The translations under genes and the position numbers were made by a program. A stretch of 64,000 nucleotides of DNA from UBA8752 sp036159995 (GTDB lineage Bacteria > Bacteroidota > Bacteroidia > Flavobacteriales_D > Sanyastnellaceae), in contig JAYYEI010000060.1 of NCBI GenBank assembly GCA_036159995.1, positions 124,001-188,000 on the forward strand, in the 5' to 3' direction. The notes under the pieces were generated by a model. That model was not told the DNA's origin and did no database searches. It saw nothing but the letters and a program-made list of their open reading frames with translations. This document shows, one piece after another, positions 51,261-59,867 of this stretch (positions are counted from its first letter, which is position 1; the number at the start of each line of letters is the position of its first letter).

Positions 51261-52616
51261 GTGAAGACGCCCGATTTCGTCCGATTCCTACTGTTTCTCC
51301 CTTGGGCCGGAGCCGTCCTGGCCCAGCCTGACCTGTCGGGATGGTCCTCCATGGTGTCCGCTTTGGAGGAATCCCAATGGGTTTCGGACCTCGAGGCCCT
51401 CGAACCGGGCTGCATCCTCGACCCGATGCAGCCGGAACTGATGGTCGACGGCGTCCGTGGGCACAGCCCCTGGGCAGATCGCCTCATTGCCGAACTCGAG
51501 GCCCTGCCCCTCGCCGAACATCACGCGGACCGCGCCCTGACCCGGCTGCTGGGCGATGGCATGCTACATTTTCGGCTGGTCCAGGCCGCCTCAGACCGGC
51601 ACCGACCGGCCATGGAATCGGCCCTCACCGAGGCTGGCCTCCCAGTCGAATGGGCTGTTTTGCCCATGGTCCTGACCGGATGGGACGCCGCCTATTACGG
51701 TCCGGGACGGCGAGCTGGGGCGTGGGCCATGGACTTGCCCACCGCGCTGTCCCTCGGATTGGACATCCGTCGAGGATGGGATGAACGCCATGTGCCCGAA
51801 CGAATGGCACAGGCCGCCTGTCTGCGGATTGCTCAAGTCCGGAACCAGCACCCAGATTCCCCCTTGCGACAAGTGCTCTCCTTGGTCCGGGGCGGGAATG
51901 CAGGAAGCGCCGTCGAGGCGGACGCTCTGGACGCGGACCTTCTCGGTTGGCTGCATCTGCTTCGCGTCATGATCCAGGTGGACCGCAACTTCCGCCGCGA
52001 CCGGCTTCACGCGCTGTGGGCCCTGCGCGAGCGCGACTGGGTGCCGTTTCCGTGCGAGGCTGAGATGCCGCTGTATTTCAGCCACCACCGCACCACGGGG
52101 TGGGACCTGCGGGCCCTGCGCAGTGAGAACCCCTGGTTTACCACTGACTCCATCGGACGGACGGCCTCCCGCCCCTCGGTTCGGGTCCGTCGGGAATGGC
52201 TGACCGCCTCCGATTCACCGGCAAGTGATTGGTGTGGCGCCCGAGCGCCCAGCGCGTCGGAATCCGTTTGGGAGTATACCGTGCGTCCGGGCGATGTGCT
52301 GGGCACCATTGCCCGTCGGACGGGCCTCCGCATCGAGGACATCCGACGGTGGAATCCGATTGAAGGCGATCTCATCCGGGTGGGCCAAACCTTGAGCCTA
52401 CATGGTGGCCTTCCGCCGGAAACCTCTCAGCCCGCCACACCCGCTGCCTCTTCCGAGGCCAATCCATGGAAGTGGCACACTGTCGAAGCCGGGGAATCCT
52501 ATTGGTCCATTGCACGGGACCACCCGGGTGTGGATCTCGCCCACCTGCTCGACCTCAACGCCGTGGCGCCGGAAGACCTTCGACCGGGCATGCGCATCCG
52601 AATCCCCATCCAGTGA
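51261..52616 (+). CDS. LysM protein with degenerate MltD-like transglycosylase domain (451 aa)
   Basis: GTG start, signal peptide (residues ~7-22, FLLFLPWAGAVLAQ). The N-terminal ~230 residues track the MltD/SLT fold: ALTEAGLPVEWAVLPMVLTG, then GRRAGAWAMDLPTALSLGLD. In MltD the segment reads LLPIVESAFDP; here the catalytic Glu position is Leu138 (MVLTGWD), so it is probably inactive as a lytic transglycosylase. Two C-terminal LysM domains (YTVRPGDVLGTIARRTGL ... and HTVEAGESYWSIARDHPGV ...) bind peptidoglycan. Its TGA overlaps the GTG of the next gene. As first gene of the cassette it may hold the acylation enzymes at the cell wall. Confidence 0.85.
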   Translation: MKTPDFVRFLLFLPWAGAVLAQPDLSGWSSMVSALEESQWVSDLEALEPGCILDPMQPELMVDGVRGHSPWADRLIAELEALPLAEHHADRALTRLLGDGMLHFRLVQAASDRHRPAMESALTEAGLPVEWAVLPMVLTGWDAAYYGPGRRAGAWAMDLPTALSLGLDIRRGWDERHVPERMAQAACLRIAQVRNQHPDSPLRQVLSLVRGGNAGSAVEADALDADLLGWLHLLRVMIQVDRNFRRDRLHALWALRERDWVPFPCEAEMPLYFSHHRTTGWDLRALRSENPWFTTDSIGRTASRPSVRVRREWLTASDSPASDWCGARAPSASESVWEYTVRPGDVLGTIARRTGLRIEDIRRWNPIEGDLIRVGQTLSLHGGLPPETSQPATPAASSEANPWKWHTVEAGESYWSIARDHPGVDLAHLLDLNAVAPEDLRPGMRIRIPIQ

Positions 52617-54301
52617 GCGCCCCGAAATCCTCCCCACAAGACGCCCGTTGGCGTCCCCTGATTGCGCTTCTTGCGGTCGGCGGAGCCTCGGCACTCCTCG
52701 TTTGGGCCTGTCCGGATGAAGGATGGGACGTTGCCGGTCACACGGTGCGCATCGAAACGCCGTCCGCCTGGAATGGCTGGTGGGAATCGGAGCCGCAGCC
52801 CACCATCATCCCCCGATGGAAACCAGAGGATGTCGAGGCCCTGCTCGCGCGGTATGAGGAACAACTCTCGGCCATCGAAGCCCAAGACACCGTGCTCCCG
52901 ATGGACACGGTGGCGGGCTCCGGCCTCCGGATGACTACGCCCTCCTTGCCCGACTCCTCCGCGAGCACCAGCGTGGCCGAGCCCCTGCCCGCTGTGGCCG
53001 GACCGCCCCCCTCTGCGCCCCCGACGGTCGCCTCTGCGGCTCCACGACCGAAGACCGTGGCCGAGTCTGACGGTCGCGACTGGCTTCCCGGTAGCCTGCG
53101 CATCGGCATTCCTCCGGAGGAAGAAGCGGCGTTCCACCGTCTGTTCGGCAAACTGGACCGGGGAGAGCCGGTCAACGTCCTGCACTACGGAGACAGTCAA
53201 ATCGAGGGCGACCGCATTTCCGGCACCATGCGGCAGCGTTGGCAGGAACGCTGGGGCGGGTATGGTCCGGGCATCCAGCCCCCGGTCCCGCTGGTCCAGA
53301 GCTTTTCCCTTCGACAGGCGCTCAGCGGTTCGTGGAAGCGCCACACCCGCTTCGGCCGCCGCGACTCTACGGACCTCGACGAGAACTACGGCCTGCTGGC
53401 CAGCTATGCCACAGCGGACTCCACCTCCATTCCCTCCTGCATCGATGTGGGGCCCGAACGACGCAGTCCAGCCTCCTTTGCCCGCTGGGACCGGCTCGAC
53501 GTGTGGCATGACACCGTCCACACCGTCTGCGAGGTGCTCGTGAATGGTCTTCCGGTCGACACGCTCGAACCCGGCACCCTGCCCGGTGTGCTGACCCTGT
53601 CCATGTCCCATATGGAACCCGGGGGAACTCCCGTGCGACTGTGCTTCTCAGGACGACCTCCTCGCCTGTTTGCCTTGCATCCCGTCGGACAGGGCACCCA
53701 ATGGCATTCGGTGGCCATGCGGGGCTCCTCCGGCACCTTGTTCCGAAAACTGGCCCGCAGCCCCTTCAGCACCCAGCTCAGGCGAGTGGGCCCCGACCTC
53801 ATCGTCCTTCAATTTGGAGGCAACACCGTGCCCTACACCCGAGACTCTCTGGCCGCCGTGCGCTATGGAGGGTGGTTCCGGCGCCAAATTGAATTGTTCC
53901 AAGCCCTGACTCCGGAAGCCGCCATCCTGGTGATCGGTCCCTCGGACATGGCCGAGAAAACGGGCACCCAATGGACGCCTTTCCCCCAACTGGATGCGGT
54001 GCGGACCGCCATCCGAAACGCGAGCCTCGATGCGGGCGTGGCCCATTGGGACCTGCTCGACGCCATGGGCGGACTGGGCAGCATGCCTGCTTGGGTCGCC
54101 TCCGAACCACCCTTGGCCGGTCCGGACCACGTCCACTTCACCCCCCGCGGAGCACGGCAGGTGGGTCAATGGCTCGACCGGGCTTTCTGGGCCGAATTCA
54201 GGCGGTGGGAACATGGAGGACAGACCCCGGCGATGACCGGGATGAAGCGCCGCCCGTCCTCCTCCATTCCCCTGCAACTCCCCTCATCCGATGACCGCTG
54301 A
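52613..54301 (+). CDS. SGNH/GDSL-hydrolase-like envelope protein 1 (562 aa)
   Basis: GTG start overlapping the preceding stop (GTGA). N-terminal membrane anchor (residues ~13-29, LIALLAVGGASALLVW), then ~130 residues of Pro/Ser-rich linker, then an SGNH-like domain. Catalytic blocks are all present: GDSQIEG with Ser195, QFGGN with Asn404, and DHVHF with Asp505/His508. An inserted beta domain lies between the first two blocks. This resembles the acyl-transfer partners of MBOAT proteins (AlgX/AlgJ, PatB type). It is expected to work outside the cytoplasmic membrane. Confidence 0.85.
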   Translation: MSAPKSSPQDARWRPLIALLAVGGASALLVWACPDEGWDVAGHTVRIETPSAWNGWWESEPQPTIIPRWKPEDVEALLARYEEQLSAIEAQDTVLPMDTVAGSGLRMTTPSLPDSSASTSVAEPLPAVAGPPPSAPPTVASAAPRPKTVAESDGRDWLPGSLRIGIPPEEEAAFHRLFGKLDRGEPVNVLHYGDSQIEGDRISGTMRQRWQERWGGYGPGIQPPVPLVQSFSLRQALSGSWKRHTRFGRRDSTDLDENYGLLASYATADSTSIPSCIDVGPERRSPASFARWDRLDVWHDTVHTVCEVLVNGLPVDTLEPGTLPGVLTLSMSHMEPGGTPVRLCFSGRPPRLFALHPVGQGTQWHSVAMRGSSGTLFRKLARSPFSTQLRRVGPDLIVLQFGGNTVPYTRDSLAAVRYGGWFRRQIELFQALTPEAAILVIGPSDMAEKTGTQWTPFPQLDAVRTAIRNASLDAGVAHWDLLDAMGGLGSMPAWVASEPPLAGPDHVHFTPRGARQVGQWLDRAFWAEFRRWEHGGQTPAMTGMKRRPSSSIPLQLPSSDDR

Positions 54302-55508
54302 GGTGCGCCGCCACATTCTCATTGCCGTTTCGGCCCTCTTCCTCGCCGTGGGGCCGGTTGGCGCCCAGGACCGGTCCGCGAGCGAAGCCGAGTCGGTCGA
54401 GCAGGTGGCTGGAACCGCTGTGACGGACCCGCTCCGATCCGATGCCTTGGCCTTTCTGGGCAGTGAAACCCAAAGCCTGATTGGGCAGGAACACCTCGCC
54501 CATTTCCTCGGTCGGTTTCGTGACCTCCTGATTGGGGTTCCGTTGGCCGAGGGGCAAGAGGCACTGTCCATCCTGCACTTTGGAGGATCCCATGTCCAAG
54601 CCGGTCGAATCGGGTGGACCTTTCGCAAGCGACTGTCGGAGGATCGGCCGGATCTGATTGTCAGCCGGGGCATTCTCCCTCCCCACCGCCTGGCCGGAGA
54701 GAACGGTCCCCCGCAGGTGCGGTGGGCCAGTCGGGCCCGATGGACGGGCCAGCGCTCAGCTCACCGACGGCACGAAGGAGAATGGGGGCTGACCGGCCTC
54801 GAAACCTCCGCCCTCGGCGCCGACACGGTGAGGCTTTGGAATGGAGAATCGCACGGCCCCGGGTGCATCGCCGGGGTGGAGGTCCTGAATCCGCCCGGAC
54901 ACCAATGGGCGTGGGCGGACAGCGGAGCAGATACGCTGCTCCTGTGGACACCGGACAGTCTGGCGCGGCTGCACGGGGTCTGGGTGAAGGAGAAAGACGC
55001 CGCCCTGGTTTTCCATGACTTGGGGGGCAACGGCGCCAGCACCGCAGCCTGGTTGCGGCACCCCCACCTGGGTCAGCAGCTCGCCCGATGCTCCGCCGAT
55101 CTGGCCATCCTCGCCTGGGGCATCAATGACGCGCACATGGCCCCCGACCGGTTTCGGGAACATCGGTTTGCCGAACGGTATGCCGACATCATCCTCCGCC
55201 TCCGGGAGGCCCGGCCCGACATCGAGATCCTGCTCGTCACCAACAACGACAGCCATTACCGGAGGCGGCACAACCCCAATTCCGAGCGGGTCCGCCAGGC
55301 GATGGTGTCGCTCTCGGACGAACTCGGCGTGGCCTGTTGGGACCTCTACGGCGCCCTCGGAGGGGCCCACAGCATCGAACGGCTTCGCGAGGAGGGCTTC
55401 GCCGCCACCGACCACCTGCACTTCAACCGGACCGGCTATGAACTCATCGGAGAGCTGCTCTACGCCACCCTCATGAGGGCTGCACTCGACCACGCCCTGG
55501 CCCCATGA
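54291..55508 (+). CDS. SGNH/GDSL-hydrolase-like envelope protein 2 (405 aa)
   Basis: Signal peptide (residues ~8-25, ending GPVGAQ). An SGNH-like domain follows with block I changed to GGSHVQ (Ser100 kept, the usual Asp is Gly), block III WGINDA (Asn279) and block V DHLHF (Asp374/His377). It overlaps the first SGNH gene by 11 bp, and its stop overlaps the MBOAT ATG. The two SGNH proteins are clearly related, but are not close copies: the second lacks the long linker and the membrane anchor. One may transfer the acyl group and the other remove it. Confidence 0.85.
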   Translation: MTAEVRRHILIAVSALFLAVGPVGAQDRSASEAESVEQVAGTAVTDPLRSDALAFLGSETQSLIGQEHLAHFLGRFRDLLIGVPLAEGQEALSILHFGGSHVQAGRIGWTFRKRLSEDRPDLIVSRGILPPHRLAGENGPPQVRWASRARWTGQRSAHRRHEGEWGLTGLETSALGADTVRLWNGESHGPGCIAGVEVLNPPGHQWAWADSGADTLLLWTPDSLARLHGVWVKEKDAALVFHDLGGNGASTAAWLRHPHLGQQLARCSADLAILAWGINDAHMAPDRFREHRFAERYADIILRLREARPDIEILLVTNNDSHYRRRHNPNSERVRQAMVSLSDELGVACWDLYGALGGAHSIERLREEGFAATDHLHFNRTGYELIGELLYATLMRAALDHALAP

Positions 55509-57214
55509 TGGACTGGCTGCACCTCCTCGACCATGATGCCAGCGCGCCCTGGACCTTCCTCGATTTGGGGTTCTGGGTGTTCCTCGTGGGCGTTCTCCTC
55601 GTGGACGGACTCTGGAACCGAGACCGCCAGCGGGCCCTCCGTCACGGGTGGCTGCTCCTCGCCAGTCTGTTGTTCTATTGGAAGACCTCGGGCTGGTTCG
55701 TGGGTATCCTGGTGTTCTCCACCTTCAGCGACCACCTGATCGGACACCGCATTGCCCGGTCGGATTCAGACCGGGGCCGAAACGCATGGCTCGCCCTGAG
55801 CATCGCCCTGAACCTCGGCCTGCTCTTCTATTTCAAGTACACCTACTTCCTGACCGATGCGTGGAATGGGGCCACAGGCAGCCACATCATTCCGAGAAAC
55901 TGGCTCGCCGTGGGGGCCAATGCCGCGCTCGGCACGACCTGGTCGGTCGACCGCATCCTGCTGCCCGTCGGCATCAGTTTCTACACCTTTCAGACCATCA
56001 GCTACACGGTGGACATCCGACGGGGCCAGGTCGCCCCGCTGAAAAGGCTGACCGATTTCGGATTCTACGTCTCCTTCTTTCCCCAGCTCGTGGCCGGCCC
56101 CATCGTCCGCGCCGCGGAGTTCGTGCCCCAGATCCTAAATCCCGGGCGGGTCACCCGGGCCACCGTGGGCCTCGCCGGTTTCTGGATCCTCAACGGACTG
56201 CTGAAAAAGGTGCTGCTGGCGGACTGGATTGCCGTGAACTTCAACGACCGGGTTTTCGCCGCCCCGGAAGCCCACAGCGGTTTTGAGATGCTGATGGCCC
56301 TCTACGGCTACTCCTTGCAGGTTTACGCCGACTTCAGCGGGTACACCGACATGGCGATCGGCGTGGCCTTGCTCATGGGCTACCGCTTGCCGCAGAACTT
56401 CAACAGCCCCTACAAAGCCGACAGTTGTGGAAATTTCTGGAAGCGCTGGCACATGAGCCTCTCTGGCTGGCTCAAGGATTACCTGTACATCCCGATGGGC
56501 GGCAACCGCTCCGCCTCCTGGTTCACCGCGATCAGTGCCGGCTTCCTGCTCACCTTCGTCGTCTTGCTTCAGCCTGGCCTGACGACGTTGGGCCTCCTCG
56601 CCGGAGGCCTCCTCGGCGGGGGCATTGCCATGGCCCGCATTCCCCGGTTCAACCGGTGGGTCATCACCAACATCAACATCTGGATGACCATGCTCCTGGG
56701 CGGTCTGTGGCACGGGGCGAGCTGGAACTTCGTCATCTGGGGCGGCCTGAATGGCCTCGGCATCACGGTCTACAAACTGTGGCGAACCGTCAGCCCCTGG
56801 GAATTGAAGGACCGCTTCTGGAAGCGCGCCGTGGCCGTTCTGATCACCTTCCACTTCATCACATTCACCCGCATCTGGTTCCGGACGGCTTCCCACACCA
56901 CGTGGGCTTCCTTCGGCACGGAGCATGACCTGCAGGCCGAATGGTCCTCCGCCAACCTTGTGCTCTCCCGCCTGACGAGGTCCACGCCGGTTGCGGTGAT
57001 CACCGAGGTGCTGGGCCACTACGGCCATGTCTTTGCGGTCATGGGGCTCGGGTACATCATTCACCTGCTCCCCTCCCGGTGGAAGGAACGCTATCGAACC
57101 GCCTTCGTGCAGGCGGGACTTGGTCTCCAAATCGCGGTGGCCACCGCAGCCGTGGCGGTGGCAATGGCCGTCCTCGCCGCGGGCGGGACCCCCTTCATCT
57201 ACTTTCAGTTCTGA
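55505..57214 (+). CDS. MBOAT-family O-acyltransferase (AlgI/PatA-like, 569 aa)
   Basis: Multi-pass inner-membrane protein with about 11 hydrophobic segments. MBOAT core signatures: PVGISFYTFQTISYTVDI, FGFYVSFFPQLVAGPIVR, YADFSGYTDMAIGVALLMG, FWKRWHMSLSGWLKDYLY, and the invariant His403 in GGLWHGASWNFVIWGG. AlgI, PatA and DltB proteins of this type move an acyl group across the membrane to a periplasmic SGNH partner. Expected role: to supply acetyl (or other acyl) groups to the two SGNH proteins upstream. The C-terminal ~130 residues hold three more membrane segments. Confidence 0.93.
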   Translation: MMDWLHLLDHDASAPWTFLDLGFWVFLVGVLLVDGLWNRDRQRALRHGWLLLASLLFYWKTSGWFVGILVFSTFSDHLIGHRIARSDSDRGRNAWLALSIALNLGLLFYFKYTYFLTDAWNGATGSHIIPRNWLAVGANAALGTTWSVDRILLPVGISFYTFQTISYTVDIRRGQVAPLKRLTDFGFYVSFFPQLVAGPIVRAAEFVPQILNPGRVTRATVGLAGFWILNGLLKKVLLADWIAVNFNDRVFAAPEAHSGFEMLMALYGYSLQVYADFSGYTDMAIGVALLMGYRLPQNFNSPYKADSCGNFWKRWHMSLSGWLKDYLYIPMGGNRSASWFTAISAGFLLTFVVLLQPGLTTLGLLAGGLLGGGIAMARIPRFNRWVITNINIWMTMLLGGLWHGASWNFVIWGGLNGLGITVYKLWRTVSPWELKDRFWKRAVAVLITFHFITFTRIWFRTASHTTWASFGTEHDLQAEWSSANLVLSRLTRSTPVAVITEVLGHYGHVFAVMGLGYIIHLLPSRWKERYRTAFVQAGLGLQIAVATAAVAVAMAVLAAGGTPFIYFQF

Positions 57215-57447
57215 ACCCCCTCAGGCTGGTCGGTGGCCGCCAACTCGAGCCGCACACCGTCGTAGGCGCTGCAGTTCTTGCTGCTCCGGCTGCATCCGGT
57301 CGCAAACGCCAGCATCCAGAGGAGCCCCATAAGGATGACCACGTGGCGCTGGAGTCGGGAATGGCGCTCCTCACCGTTCTGGCCGGAGGGCTGTCCGTTC
57401 TTGCCGAGGGCAATCACACGGACTTTTGGGCGGTTCAAATCTTGCAT
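57205..57447 (-). CDS. Small lipoprotein-like protein antisense to the end of the MBOAT gene (80 aa)
   Basis: Hydrophobic segment (residues ~36-50, VVILMGLLWMLAFATG) ending in a possible lipobox AFATGC (Cys ~52), then a short tail with KNCSAYDG. The N-terminus is long and basic for a lipoprotein signal. A TACTTTCG box (57461-57468) lies 13 bp before the ATG. I do not recognise the family. It converges on the MBOAT gene and overlaps its last 10 bases. Confidence 0.55.
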   Translation of the reverse strand: MQDLNRPKVRVIALGKNGQPSGQNGEERHSRLQRHVVILMGLLWMLAFATGCSRSSKNCSAYDGVRLELAATDQPEGVQN

Positions 57448-57460
57448 GGCAGGGTACCAA

Positions 57461-57468
57461 CGAAAGTA
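57461..57468 (-). promoter_or_regulatory. Candidate -7 box TACTTTCG for the small lipoprotein-like gene
   Basis: Seven of eight bases match TANNTTTG, 13 bases before the ATG at 57447. No TTG at -33 spacing. A second TACTTTCG lies on the other strand, 54 bp away, so the 87-bp spacer would hold two back-to-back promoters. Confidence 0.35.
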
Positions 57469-57522
57469 AGGTCCGAATTGTTTTGTGTGGAAACGAGGTC
57501 CTCCGCCAGAGGGCTCCAGATG

Positions 57523-57530
57523 TACTTTCG
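57523..57530 (+). promoter_or_regulatory. Candidate -7 box TACTTTCG directly before a small membrane protein gene
   Basis: Only four bases separate the box from the ATG at 57535, so a transcript from here would be leaderless. No clear -33 TTG. Confidence 0.3.
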
Positions 57531-57534
57531 CGCC

Positions 57535-57870
57535 ATGGAAGCGTCCTCCGAATCCCGCACGGAACAACGGCTGCTCGATGCGAGTCTCGTGCTGCTCGTC
57601 GCCTACAACGTCCTGTTCATGGCCGACATCCTGCTGGACTCCCTGCCGGACAATGCGGCCGCTCGGGCCATGGATTTCATCGACGCGCGCCGCGGGTGGA
57701 TCACCCTCTTCGAGGCCATCGCCGCCGCCTCCCTGTTCATCGACCTCGTGGTGCGCTTCGACCACTACCAGGGGGGACGCACTTGGCGCATCATCGGAGT
57801 GGCCATCATTGGAGCCGGCTTCATCTTCAAGGCCTTCACCTTCTATCTGAACTCCTCCTATCTCGAGTGA
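57535..57870 (+). CDS. Small three-helix membrane protein (111 aa, function unknown)
   Basis: Three hydrophobic segments: residues ~15-35 (SLVLLVAYNVLFMADILL), ~53-70 (LFEAIAAASLFIDLVV) and ~82-101 (IIGVAIIGAGFIFKAFTF), joined by short charged loops. No catalytic motif and no recognised family. An in-frame ATG at 57520 would add five residues (MYFRA); I prefer 57535 because the TACTTTCG box overlaps the first. It converges with the next gene, whose stop is 9 bp away. Confidence 0.65.
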   Translation: MEASSESRTEQRLLDASLVLLVAYNVLFMADILLDSLPDNAAARAMDFIDARRGWITLFEAIAAASLFIDLVVRFDHYQGGRTWRIIGVAIIGAGFIFKAFTFYLNSSYLE

Positions 57871-57879
57871 TTCCGGGAG

Positions 57880-58665
57880 TCAATCGTCCCACTGATACTC
57901 GAAGTCGGCATCCTCGAGCCGATCGGGTCGGGCCTTCCAGGCGGTGAACCGCTCTCGGGTCCACAAAATGAACTCGTACTGGGTCAAGGCCTTCAACACA
58001 GCCTCGCCCGGATCCATGAACTCGACGAAGTCATCGAATTGACCGGGGTTCAGGTCCACGATATCGTAGTCCACATACTTGCCCAGGAGTTCCTTCAGGA
58101 GGTCCCGCCGCCGATCCTCGTTTTCAAGCCGGGCCACCTCCCGCTTGCTCCGCTCCATCCGATTGAACTGCTCATAGAGGAAAGTGATGGGGCTGGTGAG
58201 GGCATCAATGCCACTGGTGCGGTGCTCCTTCTCATCGTAGCCGAGCGCCTCGATGTCCCGCACGATCTCCCCCAGATCCCGGGGCGCGATGACCTCCGCC
58301 GTGGACACCTCCACGATGATGCGGGCGAGGTGGATGGACCAGCTGAGGGCGTCGGGCACGCTGTCCGCCGGCACACGGCGGGTGACGGTGCGGAACCCAA
58401 TGGCCGCGAATTGCAAGGTGTCCCCGGCCCCGGCATCCAAGGCAAACCGTCCACTGGCGCTACCGAACCTCCCCTCTCCAGTGGACCGGTTCACGATCAT
58501 GCACCCCGGCAGGCCCCGTCCATCCGGACCAAGCACCTCGCCGGAAAGCGACACCCGGCGACCGGATTCGACGGTCGCCTCCTGGGCCTGCGCGCCGCAC
58601 GGCATCCACAGCAGACCACACCAAAGCATCCACGGAACAAGGAATCGGACAGGTGGGGAATTCAC
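57880..58665 (-). CDS. Carboxypeptidase-regulatory-like domain protein (261 aa, secreted)
   Basis: GTG start with signal peptide (residues ~8-28, ending CGAQAQ). Residues ~35-118 form a carboxypeptidase D regulatory-like/CNA-B fold: SLSGEVLGPDGRGLPGCMIV, GRFALDAGAGDTLQFAAIGF. A helical C-terminal half follows (FLYEQFNRMERSKREVARLE), which is the usual form of a group of Bacteroidetes envelope proteins of unknown role. The GTG is the only start that keeps the signal peptide. Divergent from the MeaB gene with 31 bp between them. Confidence 0.8.
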   Translation of the reverse strand: MNSPPVRFLVPWMLWCGLLWMPCGAQAQEATVESGRRVSLSGEVLGPDGRGLPGCMIVNRSTGEGRFGSASGRFALDAGAGDTLQFAAIGFRTVTRRVPADSVPDALSWSIHLARIIVEVSTAEVIAPRDLGEIVRDIEALGYDEKEHRTSGIDALTSPITFLYEQFNRMERSKREVARLENEDRRRDLLKELLGKYVDYDIVDLNPGQFDDFVEFMDPGEAVLKALTQYEFILWTRERFTAWKARPDRLEDADFEYQWDD

Positions 58666-58696
58666 AGGACCAAACTACCGCTAACTTGGGAGCGCC

Positions 58697-59746
58697 ATGG
58701 CCAAAGACCCTGAAAACGAAGCGAGGTCGAGGGCACTTCGGAACATCCGCAGTGCCAAGGCCAGACCGGTCCGGGATGCCGCCGAATGGGCGGCCGCCAT
58801 CACACAGGGAGACCGAACCGCGTTGGCCCAGGGCATCAGCCTCATCGAGAGCCGCCGGGAATCCGACCGGCCGGCCGTGGAGGCCCTCCTTCACGCCATG
58901 CCGGCCCCTCCCCACCCCACGCGGCGCATCGGCATCACGGGCGTGCCAGGTGTGGGCAAGAGCACCTGGATTGAAGCCGCCGGCACCGCCCTGCTCGAGC
59001 GTGGCCACCAAGTCGCCGTCCTCGCCGTCGACCCCTCGAGCAGCCGAACCGGAGGCAGCATGTTGGGCGACAAGACGCGGATGGAATCGTTGTCCCGGCA
59101 CCCCCGAGCGTTCGTTCGGCCGTCTCCGGCAGGTGACACCCTCGGGGGCGTGGCGCGGGCCACGATGGAAACCATTCAACTCTGTGAGGCCGCGGGATTC
59201 GACCGAATCCTGATCGAAACAGTCGGGGTCGGCCAAAGCGAAACAGAAGTCCGCCGGATGACCGATGCCTTCCTGCTGCTGATGCTGCCCGGAGGGGGCG
59301 ACGGCGTGCAAGGCATCAAGCGGGGCATCCTCGAATGGGCGGACGTGGTCATCATGAACAAGGCAGACGGAGCGGCCGAGCAGATCGACCTGGCCCGTTC
59401 CAGCCTCGCCGCATTCCGCGGGGCCCTGGCTCTCATGCAGGCGCCTCCCGAAGGCGCTCCTCCCTTGCTTGGCCTCGGGTCTGGGCTGGATGCCAAGGGG
59501 GTCGGAAACTGGGTGGACCAAATCGAAACCCGCCTCGCGGAAGCCATTGAAAATGGGAGCTTCGAGGCTCGACGGCGCCGGCAGGAACTCGACGCTTTGG
59601 ACGCCCTGCTCGATCGTGAAATCCTGACGCGGGTCAAATCCAAACCCGGATTCAAGGCCGCATGGAAACGCCTGCAAAGTGAATCCCACCGCACACAAAG
59701 TGCAGCGTTTGACGCCCTCCGACGCCTGTTGGACAGCCTAGATTGA
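58697..59746 (+). CDS. MeaB/ArgK-type GTPase, methylmalonyl-CoA mutase-associated (349 aa)
   Basis: G3E-family P-loop GTPase that protects and loads B12 into methylmalonyl-CoA mutase or a related acyl-CoA mutase. Motifs: GITGVPGVGKSTW (Walker A, ~77-89), LAVDPSSSRTGGSMLGDKTRM, ETVGVGQSE (switch), and NKAD (base specificity). Length is as expected. The mutase genes are not in the window. A TAACTTGG box lies 7 bp before the ATG. The next gene begins within ~120 bp on the same strand. Confidence 0.93.
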   Translation: MAKDPENEARSRALRNIRSAKARPVRDAAEWAAAITQGDRTALAQGISLIESRRESDRPAVEALLHAMPAPPHPTRRIGITGVPGVGKSTWIEAAGTALLERGHQVAVLAVDPSSSRTGGSMLGDKTRMESLSRHPRAFVRPSPAGDTLGGVARATMETIQLCEAAGFDRILIETVGVGQSETEVRRMTDAFLLLMLPGGGDGVQGIKRGILEWADVVIMNKADGAAEQIDLARSSLAAFRGALALMQAPPEGAPPLLGLGSGLDAKGVGNWVDQIETRLAEAIENGSFEARRRRQELDALDALLDREILTRVKSKPGFKAAWKRLQSESHRTQSAAFDALRRLLDSLD

Positions 59747-59867
59747 GGTCCACCTCTTCGACTGTCTGCCGTGTTGCTCCTCGTGCTCATCCTGTTGCCC
59801 TGGATGTTGATCCCCGCCCTGCTGTTCGCCGCGCGACCGGTGGTCACCGGAACGTCCACCGGGGAGG

